Shown piece by piece: positions 22,788-30,482 of a stretch of DNA of 43,458 nucleotides. The stretch lies in the NCBI GenBank assembly GCA_964579325.1, contig CAZOHN010000007.1, forward strand, positions 1-43,458. The letters run 5' to 3'. The DNA comes from CAZOHN01 sp964579325. Its GTDB lineage: Bacteria > Pseudomonadota > Alphaproteobacteria > Rhodobacterales > Rhodobacteraceae. Both the position numbers and the translations under genes were made by a program. The notes under the pieces are model-generated. The model made no database searches. It saw nothing but the letters and a program-made list of their open reading frames with translations, and had not been told where the DNA came from. Each line of letters begins with the position of its first letter. Position 1 is the stretch's first letter.

Positions 22788-23633
22788 TCAGCGGCGGTCG
22801 GGACGCAGCAATGTGAGTTCGATCCGGTTGTTGCGCAGGGACATGCGGTTGGGCTCGACCGGCTGGCGGTCGGCGTGCCCCGTAATGCGCTGCATCCGTC
22901 CGGCATCGAAGCCCGCTGCCTCAAGCAGCCCGCGCATGGCCTGCGCGCGCGCGGTGGACATGTCCCAGGAGGGGTCGATCCGCACGACTTCCGGGGCCGA
23001 CTGGACATGGCCGGCCACGGCGAGCCCGTTTTCGACGAGGGCGAACACCTCCGTGACGAGCTTGGCGATCTCGAACGTGATCGGCTCCGGTTCGGCAGTT
23101 CCGGCCTTGAACAGGGGCGCGTCCTCAAGGTCGAAGATCTCGACGATCAGACCGTCGTCCGTAACCCGCGTCACGATATGGCGGGCCAGCGATTCGGCGG
23201 CCATGCTCTCGCCGCCCATTCCACGGAGCATTTCCTGGAGCGTCTCGAAGGCCCTGTCAGCTTGTTCGCCGCTGTTCTCCGGGTTCTCGCCGAACCCCTG
23301 GTCGCCTTTGGCGAGCTCGTTCGATGCGCGTTGAAGCGAGGAGGCGCCGGTTCCGTTGTGGGCGAAGGTCTCTTCCGTAAAGACGCTTTCGCCGCCAAAG
23401 GCGCCATCGCCGCCACCCGACGTCCGGTTTATCGGAAGCGTCGGGTTGAAATAGTCGGCAATGCCTTTTCGCTGCTTCTCGGTTGTTGCACCGAGAAGCC
23501 ACATCAACAGGAAAAACGCCATCATCGCGGTCACGAAGTCGGCGTAAGCGACTTTCCAGGCCCCCCCGTGGTGCCCACCGCCGCCAACGATCTTCTTTCG
23601 CTTGATGATGACCGGGGCGTTGGTACGCGCCAT
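22788..23633 (-). CDS. motB: Flagellar motor stator protein MotB
   Basis: Inner-membrane stator subunit that anchors the motor to peptidoglycan and carries the proton path with MotA. It is 281 aa. One membrane helix (about 29-47) contains WKVAYADFVTAMMAFFLLMW, whose Asp is the essential proton carrier. It is followed by the plug region and, after about residue 135, an OmpA-like peptidoglycan-binding domain ending ITGHADRQPVEPNRMSLRN and NRIELTLL. The ATG at 23633 has AGAGG 7 bases upstream; ATG 23639 and GTG 23654 are in-frame alternatives. motA is not adjacent. A degenerate TTAA-N7-TTCA, overlapping the palindrome CGGATTAATCCG at 23687-23698, lies upstream. Confidence 0.93.
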   Translation of the reverse strand: MARTNAPVIIKRKKIVGGGGHHGGAWKVAYADFVTAMMAFFLLMWLLGATTEKQRKGIADYFNPTLPINRTSGGGDGAFGGESVFTEETFAHNGTGASSLQRASNELAKGDQGFGENPENSGEQADRAFETLQEMLRGMGGESMAAESLARHIVTRVTDDGLIVEIFDLEDAPLFKAGTAEPEPITFEIAKLVTEVFALVENGLAVAGHVQSAPEVVRIDPSWDMSTARAQAMRGLLEAAGFDAGRMQRITGHADRQPVEPNRMSLRNNRIELTLLRPDRR

Positions 23634-23833
23634 GGTCATGCCTCTCACACTCACCCAGAACCGGGATACCAGCGCCGGATGAACAACGGATTAATCCGGC
23701 CAGGCCCAGGCCAGCGAGATCTGGCGCCTACATGCCCTCCGCTTCCTTGAGATGCGCAGGGTGAGGTGTTACATTGAAGGCACGCCCGGCGCCGGGGTCA
23801 GGATGTCGGCGCGCAACTCAGGAGGACGAGGTC

Positions 23834-24262
23834 CTGTCAGACCACGCAAGCGCGGCAAATGCGACCGCCGCTCAGGGGGCGCCCGCGAGGAGCCTTCACG
23901 CCGGCACCGCGAGCGATTTGCTCCTTGAGCGCGTGCTTTCTTCCCTTGATGATGACAAGGCGGAAGACATCGTGCCGATCGACCTGCGCGGGCGGTCGAC
24001 GATTGCCGATCACATGGTGATCGCGTCGGGCCGCTCTTCTCGACAGGTCGCCGCAATGTCGGAGAAGCTCGTCGAGCGGCTCAAGGACAGCTTCGGGATC
24101 GTGCCCAAGGTCGAGGGCAAGGAAACGGGGGACTGGGTGCTGATCGATGCCGGTGACGTCATTGTACATGTCTTCCGCCCTGAAGTCCGCGACTTCTACC
24201 AGCTCGAGAAGATGTGGCTTCCAACAGGCGAATCCGCCGTTCGGAGTGCCGCACAGGCATGA
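23834..24262 (+). CDS. rsfS: Ribosomal silencing factor
   Basis: Cytosolic protein that binds L14 of the large subunit and blocks subunit joining in starvation. The domain starts at SDLLLERVLSSLDDDKAEDIV, followed by IDLRGRSTIADHMVIASGRS, GDWVLIDAGDVIVHVF and FYQLEKMWL, all typical. No ATG precedes the domain. I place the start at CTG 23834 because AGGAGG (23820-23825) lies exactly 8 bases before it; the nearest conventional start is TTG 23774, which lacks a ribosome site and gives 162 aa instead of 142. The stop overlaps the rlmH start (ATGA). It heads a rightward housekeeping run to rppH. Confidence 0.92.
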   Translation: MSDHASAANATAAQGAPARSLHAGTASDLLLERVLSSLDDDKAEDIVPIDLRGRSTIADHMVIASGRSSRQVAAMSEKLVERLKDSFGIVPKVEGKETGDWVLIDAGDVIVHVFRPEVRDFYQLEKMWLPTGESAVRSAAQA

Positions 24263-24735
24263 TGCGGCTTCACGTCGCCGCGGTCGGTCGCCTCCGGGCG
24301 GATTCGCCGGAGCGCGCGCTGATCGAGGACTGGCGGGTGCGGTTCGACCGGGCGGGGCGCGCGCTGGGCCTTGGTCCACTGCGGGAACAGGAGGTCGATA
24401 CGCGCGGCGCCGCCGGGCCCGCGGAAGAAGGGCGCCTCCTGCGACGTGCGATTCCCGATGGCTCGGTCCTCGTGGCGCTCGACGAGCGCGGGCGGGCGCT
24501 GACGTCGCCGGAGTTCGCGGCGCGGCTCGCGGGGTGGCGCGATAGCGGGCGGGGTGACCTTGCCTTCGCGATCGGCGGTGCGGACGGCCTCGATCCGTCC
24601 TTCCGCGACGGTGCCGACCTCGTGCTGTCCTTCGGCTCGATGGTCTGGCCGCACATGCTGGCCCGAGCGATGCTCTTCGAACAGATCTACCGCGCCGCGA
24701 CGATCCTCGCCGGCACGCCCTATCATCGCGAGTGA
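24259..24735 (+). CDS. rlmH: 23S rRNA (pseudouridine-1915-N3) methyltransferase
   Basis: SPOUT-fold homodimeric methyltransferase that modifies pseudouridine 1915 in helix 69 of 23S rRNA. It is 158 aa. It starts MMRLHVAAVGRLR; the SAM knot has LVALDERGRALTSPEFA, FAIGGADGL and LSFGSMVWPHMLARAML, and ends in the conserved AGTPYHRE. The ATG overlaps the rsfS stop; a second ATG one codon later is equally possible. The rsfS-rlmH pair is widely conserved, linking two 50S factors. Confidence 0.97.
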   Translation: MMRLHVAAVGRLRADSPERALIEDWRVRFDRAGRALGLGPLREQEVDTRGAAGPAEEGRLLRRAIPDGSVLVALDERGRALTSPEFAARLAGWRDSGRGDLAFAIGGADGLDPSFRDGADLVLSFGSMVWPHMLARAMLFEQIYRAATILAGTPYHRE

Positions 24736-24810
24736 TGCGCGCGGGAGACGCGGTTGCCCCACCGGGCCCCCGGGCGTAGAGAGGGGCGCGCAACCAGCGG
24801 GGCCAAAGAC

Positions 24811-26331
24811 ATGACCGCACCGAAACCCGTCGTGCTCTGCATCCTCGACGGATGGGGTCTGAACCCGGACACTTCCGCCAACGCGCCGGCGCTGGCGCGG
24901 ACGCCGACCTTCGACCGGCTGATGGCGACCTGCCCGAACGCGACCCTGGTGACGCATGGCCCTGACGCCGGCCTGCCCAGCGGGCAGATGGGCAACTCCG
25001 AAGTCGGTCACACCAACATTGGCGCGGGCCGCGTCGTGGCGATGGACCTCGGCCAGATCGACCTCGCGATCGAGGATGGCAGCTTCTTCCGCAACATAGC
25101 GATTCTGGACTTCATCGCGCGGCTCAAGGCAACTGGTGGCACTGCGCATCTGCTGGGGCTGTGCTCGCAGGGAGGGGTTCATGGGCAACTGACGCATTTC
25201 CTCGCGGCTGCCCGGATGGTGGCGGGGGCGGGCGTCCCGGTTGTCGTGCACGCGATCACCGATGGCCGCGACGTCGCGCCGACCTCGGCCACGGGGTACA
25301 TCGCCGATCTCGAGGCCGGTTTACCCCAGGGCGCGCGGATCGCGACGGTTTCGGGCCGCTACTACGCCATGGATCGGGACAACCGTTGGGAGCGTGTGGC
25401 CCGTGCCTACGGCGCCATCGTGCGCGGGGAAGGGCTGCGCGCAGCGTCGGCCGGGGTCGCGGTCGCCGAGGCCCATGCCCGGGGTGAGACCGACGAGTTC
25501 ATCGACCCTACCGTGATCGGCGGATACCGCGGCGCGCATGATGGAGACGGCCTGTTCTGCCTGAACTTCCGTGCCGATCGCGCCCGTGAGATCCTCCGCG
25601 CCATCGGCGATCCGGCGTTCGACGCCTTCGACACCGGCCCGCGCCCGGCCTGGGCCGCGCTTCTCGGAATGGTCGACTATTCCAAGGACCACGACCGGTT
25701 CATGTCGGCAGCCTACCCCAAGCAGACCATCGTGAACACTCTCGGAGCCTGGGTTGCCTCTCACGGCCTGCGGCAGTTCCGCCTCGCCGAGACCGAGAAA
25801 TACCCGCACGTCACCTTTTTTCTCAACGGCGGGAAGGAGGACCCCGAACACGGCGAAGATCGGCACATGGCGCCCTCGCCCAAAGTCGCGACCTACGATC
25901 TCCAGCCGGAGATGAGCGCAGCCGAGGTCACGGCAAGCCTCGTAGATGCAATCGGGGCAGGCTATGACCTGATCGTGGTCAACTTCGCCAATCCCGACAT
26001 GGTCGGTCATACCGGGTCGTTGCCAGCAGCCATCGTAGCCTGCGAGGCGGTGGATGCCGGCCTTGGCCGCGCGCTCGTCGCGCTCGAGCAGGCGGGCGGT
26101 GCCATGATCGTGACCGCTGACCACGGCAATTGTGAGACGATGGTCGATCCGGTCACCGGCGGTCCGCACACGGCCCATACGACCAACCCGGTTCCCGTGA
26201 TCCTGGTGGGCGGCCCGCAGGGCGCGCATCTGGCTGACGGGCGCCTTGCCGACCTTGCCCCGACGATCCTTGCGCTGATGGGGCTTACCCTACCGGTCGA
26301 GATGACCGGTCAGAGCCTGATCCGCTCATGA
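24811..26331 (+). CDS. gpmI: 2,3-bisphosphoglycerate-independent phosphoglycerate mutase
   Basis: Manganese-dependent alkaline-phosphatase-superfamily enzyme interconverting 3- and 2-phosphoglycerate in glycolysis and gluconeogenesis. It is 506 aa. It starts KPVVLCILDGWG (metal Asp), the nucleophile Ser63 is in QMGNSEVGHTNIGAGR, and the metal site continues at VNFANPDMVGHTG and VTADHGNCETM. The ATG at 24811 matches the family start; the frame upstream has no support. Its stop overlaps the start of the EnvC-like gene (ATGA). Confidence 0.97.
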   Translation: MTAPKPVVLCILDGWGLNPDTSANAPALARTPTFDRLMATCPNATLVTHGPDAGLPSGQMGNSEVGHTNIGAGRVVAMDLGQIDLAIEDGSFFRNIAILDFIARLKATGGTAHLLGLCSQGGVHGQLTHFLAAARMVAGAGVPVVVHAITDGRDVAPTSATGYIADLEAGLPQGARIATVSGRYYAMDRDNRWERVARAYGAIVRGEGLRAASAGVAVAEAHARGETDEFIDPTVIGGYRGAHDGDGLFCLNFRADRAREILRAIGDPAFDAFDTGPRPAWAALLGMVDYSKDHDRFMSAAYPKQTIVNTLGAWVASHGLRQFRLAETEKYPHVTFFLNGGKEDPEHGEDRHMAPSPKVATYDLQPEMSAAEVTASLVDAIGAGYDLIVVNFANPDMVGHTGSLPAAIVACEAVDAGLGRALVALEQAGGAMIVTADHGNCETMVDPVTGGPHTAHTTNPVPVILVGGPQGAHLADGRLADLAPTILALMGLTLPVEMTGQSLIRS

Positions 26332-27467
26332 TCGCCCGGATCGGCGCAGCCGTCCTCCTCATGGCCGCGCTTGCGGTTGCCGGCGAGGCGCAAGACGCAC
26401 CCAGTGCCGAGTCGGCGCGCCGGGCGGCGGCGGCGCTGAAGGGGGCCGCGACCGCGCTGTCCGAAGCCCGCACCGCGCGCGACCAGGTGAGCGCCCTGAC
26501 GGCCACCGTGCGCGCCTACGAGGACGGCCTCGCCGCCCTGCGCGACGGGGTGCGTCAGGCCGTTACCCGCGAACGGGCGATCCGGCTCCGATTCGAGGCG
26601 AAGGAGGTCGAGGTCTCGCGGCTGGTCGGCGCCCTGTCGGCCATGGAGCGTTCATCGGGCCCAATTCTTCTGCTCCATCCGGGCGGCCCGCTCGGCACGG
26701 CGCGGTCAGGCATGATCGTGTCAGAGATCACGCCAGCGCTGCAGGCGGAAGCGCAGCGTCTTCGCGCGGAACTCGAGGAACTGCAGGCCCTTCGGCAGAT
26801 CCAGGAGGGGGCACTCCGGTCGCTCGAGGACGGTCTTTCGGGCGCGCAGGAAGCACGGAGCGCACTGGGCCGGGCGATCTCGGAACGCACTTTGGTCCCC
26901 GACCGGCTACCTGCCGATCCCGAGGCCCTCGCCGCCCTACTGGCCTCGGCCGACACACTGGATTCCTTCGCGTCGAGCCTTGCGGCCGTGCCGCTCGCGG
27001 GTGACGATGCGGCCGAGATCGACTTCCGGTCGCTGCGGGGCGAGGTGCCGCTTCCAGTGGCAGGCGCCGTCCTGCGCGCGTTCGACGAGGCCGATGCAGC
27101 CGGCGTTCGCCGACCCGGTATCGTCATCGCCGCCGCACCGCTTTCTCTGCTCACAGCCCCGGCCGCCGCAACGGTGCGCTTCGTGGGTCCGCTCGAGAGC
27201 TACGGAAATGTGATCATCCTCGAGCCGCAGGGCGGCTATCTCTTGGTTCTGGCGGGCCTCGGCGACGCCTACGTCCGGAATGGAGAGATTGTCGCGGCCG
27301 GTGCACCGCTTGGCCTTACGGGAGGCGACGCGCCGAGAGCCGCCGAGTTCCTGACCGAGACGCAACAAGGCGGTGGCGGAGAGCGGACGGAAACGCTTTA
27401 TATGGAACTCAGAGTAGGCGGTGCCCCGGTCGACCCGGGACAGTGGTTCGCCTTCGGGAGAGGATGA
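26328..27467 (+). CDS. EnvC-like coiled-coil protein with degenerate LytM domain
   Basis: Periplasmic 379-residue protein: a signal peptide (MIARIGAAVLLMAALAVAGEAQ), then coiled coil at about 25-110 and 135-200, then a C-terminal LytM/M23 fold from about 240. The zinc ligands of active M23 peptidases are missing: the HxxxD position reads PGIVIAA, and the YAHL-type HxH reads LVLAGLG. That is the state of EnvC-type proteins, which activate cell-wall amidases during division without cutting peptidoglycan themselves. It overlaps gpmI by 4 bases and lies 4 bases from ctpA, an order common in alphaproteobacteria. Confidence 0.87.
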   Translation: MIARIGAAVLLMAALAVAGEAQDAPSAESARRAAAALKGAATALSEARTARDQVSALTATVRAYEDGLAALRDGVRQAVTRERAIRLRFEAKEVEVSRLVGALSAMERSSGPILLLHPGGPLGTARSGMIVSEITPALQAEAQRLRAELEELQALRQIQEGALRSLEDGLSGAQEARSALGRAISERTLVPDRLPADPEALAALLASADTLDSFASSLAAVPLAGDDAAEIDFRSLRGEVPLPVAGAVLRAFDEADAAGVRRPGIVIAAAPLSLLTAPAAATVRFVGPLESYGNVIILEPQGGYLLVLAGLGDAYVRNGEIVAAGAPLGLTGGDAPRAAEFLTETQQGGGGERTETLYMELRVGGAPVDPGQWFAFGRG

Positions 27468-27471
27468 CGGC

Positions 27472-28818
27472 ATGAAGAAGTTCGTTATGGCCGCGCTGGC
27501 TGGCACCGTAGCGGGGGTCATTGCCACGACCCAGGTCGCCGGACCCCTCGTCGCGCAGGAAACCGACCGGAAGGCTTCGGTCTACGAACAGCTGGATCTT
27601 TTCGGGGACATCTTCGAGCGGATCCGCGCGCAGTACGTCGAGGACGTCGACTCCGAGGAACTGATCGAGGCGGCGATCAACGGGATGCTGACATCGCTCG
27701 ATCCGCATTCCTCGTACTTGTCGCCCAAGGATGCGCAGGCAATGCAGGTGCAGACCCGAGGGGAGTTCGGCGGGCTCGGCATCGAGGTTACGCAGGAAGA
27801 AGGTTTCGTGAAGGTCGTCTCGCCAATGGACGACACGCCCGCCGACGCGGCGGGGATCGAGGCCGGCGACTTCATCACCCATGTCGATGGCCAGTCGGTG
27901 CTGGGCCTGACCCTCGACCAGGCGGTCGAGATGATGCGCGGCCCCGTCGGATCCGAGATCATCATCACGGTGGTCCGTACCGGGCGCGACGAGCCATTCG
28001 ACGTCTCGATCATCCGCGACACGATCAAGCTGACAGCCGTCCGAACCCGAGTCGTCGGCGACACCGTGGTCCTGCGCATCACGACATTCAACGACCAGAC
28101 CTATCCGAACCTTGCGGAAGGTCTGCGAAAGGCGGTCGAGGAGGCCGGTGGTGTCGACAAGATCAACGGCTTCGTGCTCGACCTGCGAAACAACCCCGGC
28201 GGCCTCCTGACCCAGGCGATCCGCGTGTCCGACGCCTTCCTCGAGACCGGCGAGATCGTCTCGACCCGCGGCCGGGAGCCTCAGGACGGCGAGCGTTACA
28301 ACGCCACGCCCGGAGACCTCGCCGACGGCAAGCCTGTCGTGGTGCTGATCAACGGCGGCTCCGCCTCTGCCTCGGAAATCGTAGCGGGTGCGTTGCAGGA
28401 CCACCGCCGCGCCATCGTCATCGGCGAGAAGAGCTTCGGCAAGGGATCGGTCCAGACCGTCATGCCGCTGCGGGGCAACGGGGCGATGCGGCTGACCACG
28501 TCGCGTTACTACACCCCTTCGGGACGGTCGATCCAGGCGCTGGGCGTCTCGCCCGACATCGTCGTGGCGCAGCCCCCGCGTGAGCCGGCGGCCGAGACCC
28601 CGGCCGAGCCCGAGAGCGCGGCGAACCGGCAGCGGTCGGAGGGCGACCTCCGCGGCAGCCTGACCAACGATTCGCTGAGCGAGGACGAGCGCCGTCAGAT
28701 CGAGGAGGAACGCGCCAAGGCCCAGTCCTCCGCCGATCTTCGCAAGGAGGACTACCAGCTCGCCTATGCGATCGATATCCTCAAGGGGCTCTCGGCGCTC
28801 ACGCCCGGCGAGGAGTGA
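27472..28818 (+). CDS. ctpA: Carboxy-terminal processing peptidase (S41)
   Basis: Periplasmic serine protease with a PDZ domain that trims or degrades envelope proteins. It is 448 aa. A signal/anchor segment (residues 1-28) is followed by the cap helix region DPHSSYLSPKD, the PDZ domain (about 95-180, GGLGIEV...VKVVSPMDDTPADAAGI) and the catalytic core with FVLDLRNNPGGLL, Ser299 in NGGSASASEIVAGAL and Lys324 in GEKSFGKGSVQ. A charged, Glu-rich tail follows residue 365. The stop overlaps the rppH GTG start. With the EnvC-like gene upstream it forms the usual cell-wall pair. Confidence 0.95.
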   Translation: MKKFVMAALAGTVAGVIATTQVAGPLVAQETDRKASVYEQLDLFGDIFERIRAQYVEDVDSEELIEAAINGMLTSLDPHSSYLSPKDAQAMQVQTRGEFGGLGIEVTQEEGFVKVVSPMDDTPADAAGIEAGDFITHVDGQSVLGLTLDQAVEMMRGPVGSEIIITVVRTGRDEPFDVSIIRDTIKLTAVRTRVVGDTVVLRITTFNDQTYPNLAEGLRKAVEEAGGVDKINGFVLDLRNNPGGLLTQAIRVSDAFLETGEIVSTRGREPQDGERYNATPGDLADGKPVVVLINGGSASASEIVAGALQDHRRAIVIGEKSFGKGSVQTVMPLRGNGAMRLTTSRYYTPSGRSIQALGVSPDIVVAQPPREPAAETPAEPESAANRQRSEGDLRGSLTNDSLSEDERRQIEEERAKAQSSADLRKEDYQLAYAIDILKGLSALTPGEE

Positions 28819-29345
28819 GGCCGCTGGCCTTCAAGGAGACGTCACCTTTGGCGAGGGACCTGGGAAGCTTGCCCTATCGTCCCTGTGTCGGGGTGATGCT
28901 CGTGAGTGGCGACGGCAGGCTGTTCGTTGGTGAGCGGCTGGATGCGCCGGGGGCATGGCAGATGCCGCAAGGCGGCATCGACAAGAACGAAACCCCGCGC
29001 GCGGCCGCGCTGCGCGAGTTGTTCGAGGAGACGGGCGTTACAGCCGACCTTGTCGATGTGGTGGCCGAAACTCCCGACTGGCTGACCTACGACCTGCCGG
29101 ATCACTTGGTGGGCAAGATGTGGGGCGGCAAGTACCGTGGCCAGCGGCAGAAATGGGTGCTGATGCGCTTTCGCGGTGGGGACGACCAGGTCCGGATCGA
29201 GACCGACCACCCCGAGTTCGGGGCCTGGCGCTGGCTCCCTCCGGGCGAAGTGCTCGCACAGATCGTGCCCTTCAAGCGCGAGGTTTACGCCGCGGTGCTC
29301 AAGGCGTTCGCCGGGCAATTGGGTGGCGAGCCTTCCCGGACCTGA
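28815..29345 (+). CDS. rppH: RNA pyrophosphohydrolase (Nudix)
   Basis: Cytosolic Nudix hydrolase that removes pyrophosphate from mRNA 5' ends or cleaves dinucleoside polyphosphates. The Nudix box is complete: GGIDKNETPRAAALRELFEE followed by TGV. YRPCVGVMLV and WQMPQG precede it; KMWGGKYRGQRQKWVLMRF follows. The GTG at 28815 overlaps the ctpA stop and gives 176 aa. An in-frame TTG at 28848, with AAGGAG 8 bases upstream, would give 165 aa and begin just before ARDLGSLPYRP, closer to the family start. Either is possible. Confidence 0.94.
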   Translation: MRPLAFKETSPLARDLGSLPYRPCVGVMLVSGDGRLFVGERLDAPGAWQMPQGGIDKNETPRAAALRELFEETGVTADLVDVVAETPDWLTYDLPDHLVGKMWGGKYRGQRQKWVLMRFRGGDDQVRIETDHPEFGAWRWLPPGEVLAQIVPFKREVYAAVLKAFAGQLGGEPSRT

Positions 29346-29423
29346 CGCTCCGAGGCCGCTTGCGCCCGGGGGATCGCCGCGCCAGTCTCGATCCGAGAGG
29401 TCCATTCGCGGCGAGGGGGCGGG

Positions 29424-30272
29424 ATGAGCGGCAAGGCGCCTGATCACTGGAGCGACCGCAGGAACGAGATGTCCGAGGCTGCGGCGCAATATTTCGCCGC
29501 TTCCGACCTCAGCCAGCCAAGGCTGGTCGCCTTTGTCCTGTCGCTCCTGCCGGTGCAGTCCGCCGCAGATTTCGGCTGTGGCCGGGGGACGTGGCTGAAA
29601 GCGCTGATCGACTGCGGCGTGACCGACGTGCGGGGCTACGATCTTCCGGGGACGCCACCGGCGGAACTGCGCTTCCCGCCCGATCTCCTCGTAACCGTCG
29701 ACCTTGGCGCGCCGCTCGACCCCGGCCGCCGTTTCGACCTCTGCATCTCCACCGAGGTTGCCGAACACCTCCCCGCCACGCAGGCTCCGACCTTCATCGC
29801 CAACCTCTGCGCGGCGTCGGACTGCGTCCTGTTCTCGGCCGCGCTGCCCTACCAGGGCGGGGCGGGGCATGTGAACGAGATGTGGGTGGAATACTGGGCC
29901 AAGCTCTTCGCTGCAAAGGGCTACGACTGCTTCGACCTGATCCGGCCCGCCTTCTGGCATGACGGGTCGGTCCGCTCCTACTACCGGCAGAACTGCTTGC
30001 TGTTCGTCACCGGCGCCACGGCGGACGCGCTCGTCGCCGCGGGCCATTCCCTCACGGTGAACCCGCTGAGCCTTGTCCACCCCGAGCAGTATCTCAAGGC
30101 GGTCAACCGCCCGTTGCCGCCCGATCGCGCCCGCCTCGCCGCCGATGTCCGGCAGTTCTACGACACCGTGACCAAGCCGCCTTCCCAGGTGGATGCCGGC
30201 CCCGACCGGCACAGCTACGGCCGGGACCGGATCGGATGGGGGGCGATCAGCGCCGCGCTGCGCCGCGACTGA
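29424..30272 (+). CDS. Class I SAM-dependent methyltransferase
   Basis: A 282-residue protein with motif I AADFGCGRGTWLKAL, an acidic motif II region VRGYDLPG, and the FDLCISTEVAEHLP motif shared with methyltransferases that act on sugars, lipids or surface-polysaccharide intermediates. The C-terminal half has GAGHVNEMWVEYWAKLFAAK and Tyr-rich SVRSYYRQNCLLFV, as in FkbM/hypothetical methyltransferases near polysaccharide genes. Substrate unknown. It lies 78 bases after rppH with its own GGGATG context, so it may be read from the same transcript. It is not related to the methyltransferase at 16713. Confidence 0.75.
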   Translation: MSGKAPDHWSDRRNEMSEAAAQYFAASDLSQPRLVAFVLSLLPVQSAADFGCGRGTWLKALIDCGVTDVRGYDLPGTPPAELRFPPDLLVTVDLGAPLDPGRRFDLCISTEVAEHLPATQAPTFIANLCAASDCVLFSAALPYQGGAGHVNEMWVEYWAKLFAAKGYDCFDLIRPAFWHDGSVRSYYRQNCLLFVTGATADALVAAGHSLTVNPLSLVHPEQYLKAVNRPLPPDRARLAADVRQFYDTVTKPPSQVDAGPDRHSYGRDRIGWGAISAALRRD

Positions 30273-30330
30273 CCTTGTGGCCGTGGTGCGACCCTTGCGG
30301 CAGGATCGCCGCAATAGTATCTCGCTGTGC

Positions 30331-30429
30331 ATGATCCGGGTCTTCGACATGGACGACCACGCCCGCCTGCCCTGGCGGTTCTGGGCCGGGCGCACCACGG
30401 CGCTCGCGCGCGGCGGCGCGCTGGGCTGA
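30331..30429 (+). CDS. Possible 32-residue small protein upstream of leuC
   Basis: ATG-initiated frame encoding a basic, Trp-containing peptide (DDHARLPWRFWAGRTTALAR) ending 53 bases before leuC. It is too short to judge by composition and no ribosome site is obvious. It has no run of Leu codons, so it is not a classic leu attenuation peptide. Could be noise. Confidence 0.2.
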   Translation: MIRVFDMDDHARLPWRFWAGRTTALARGGALG

Positions 30430-30482
30430 AGGCCCGCCCCACGCCGCCCTGACGAATTGACCCCTTCCGGGAGACCACCGAA

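Noticed and set aside
30272..30482. leu leader/attenuator or riboswitch before leuC
   Set aside because: No run of Leu codons, no alternating stems and no recognised riboswitch core were found.
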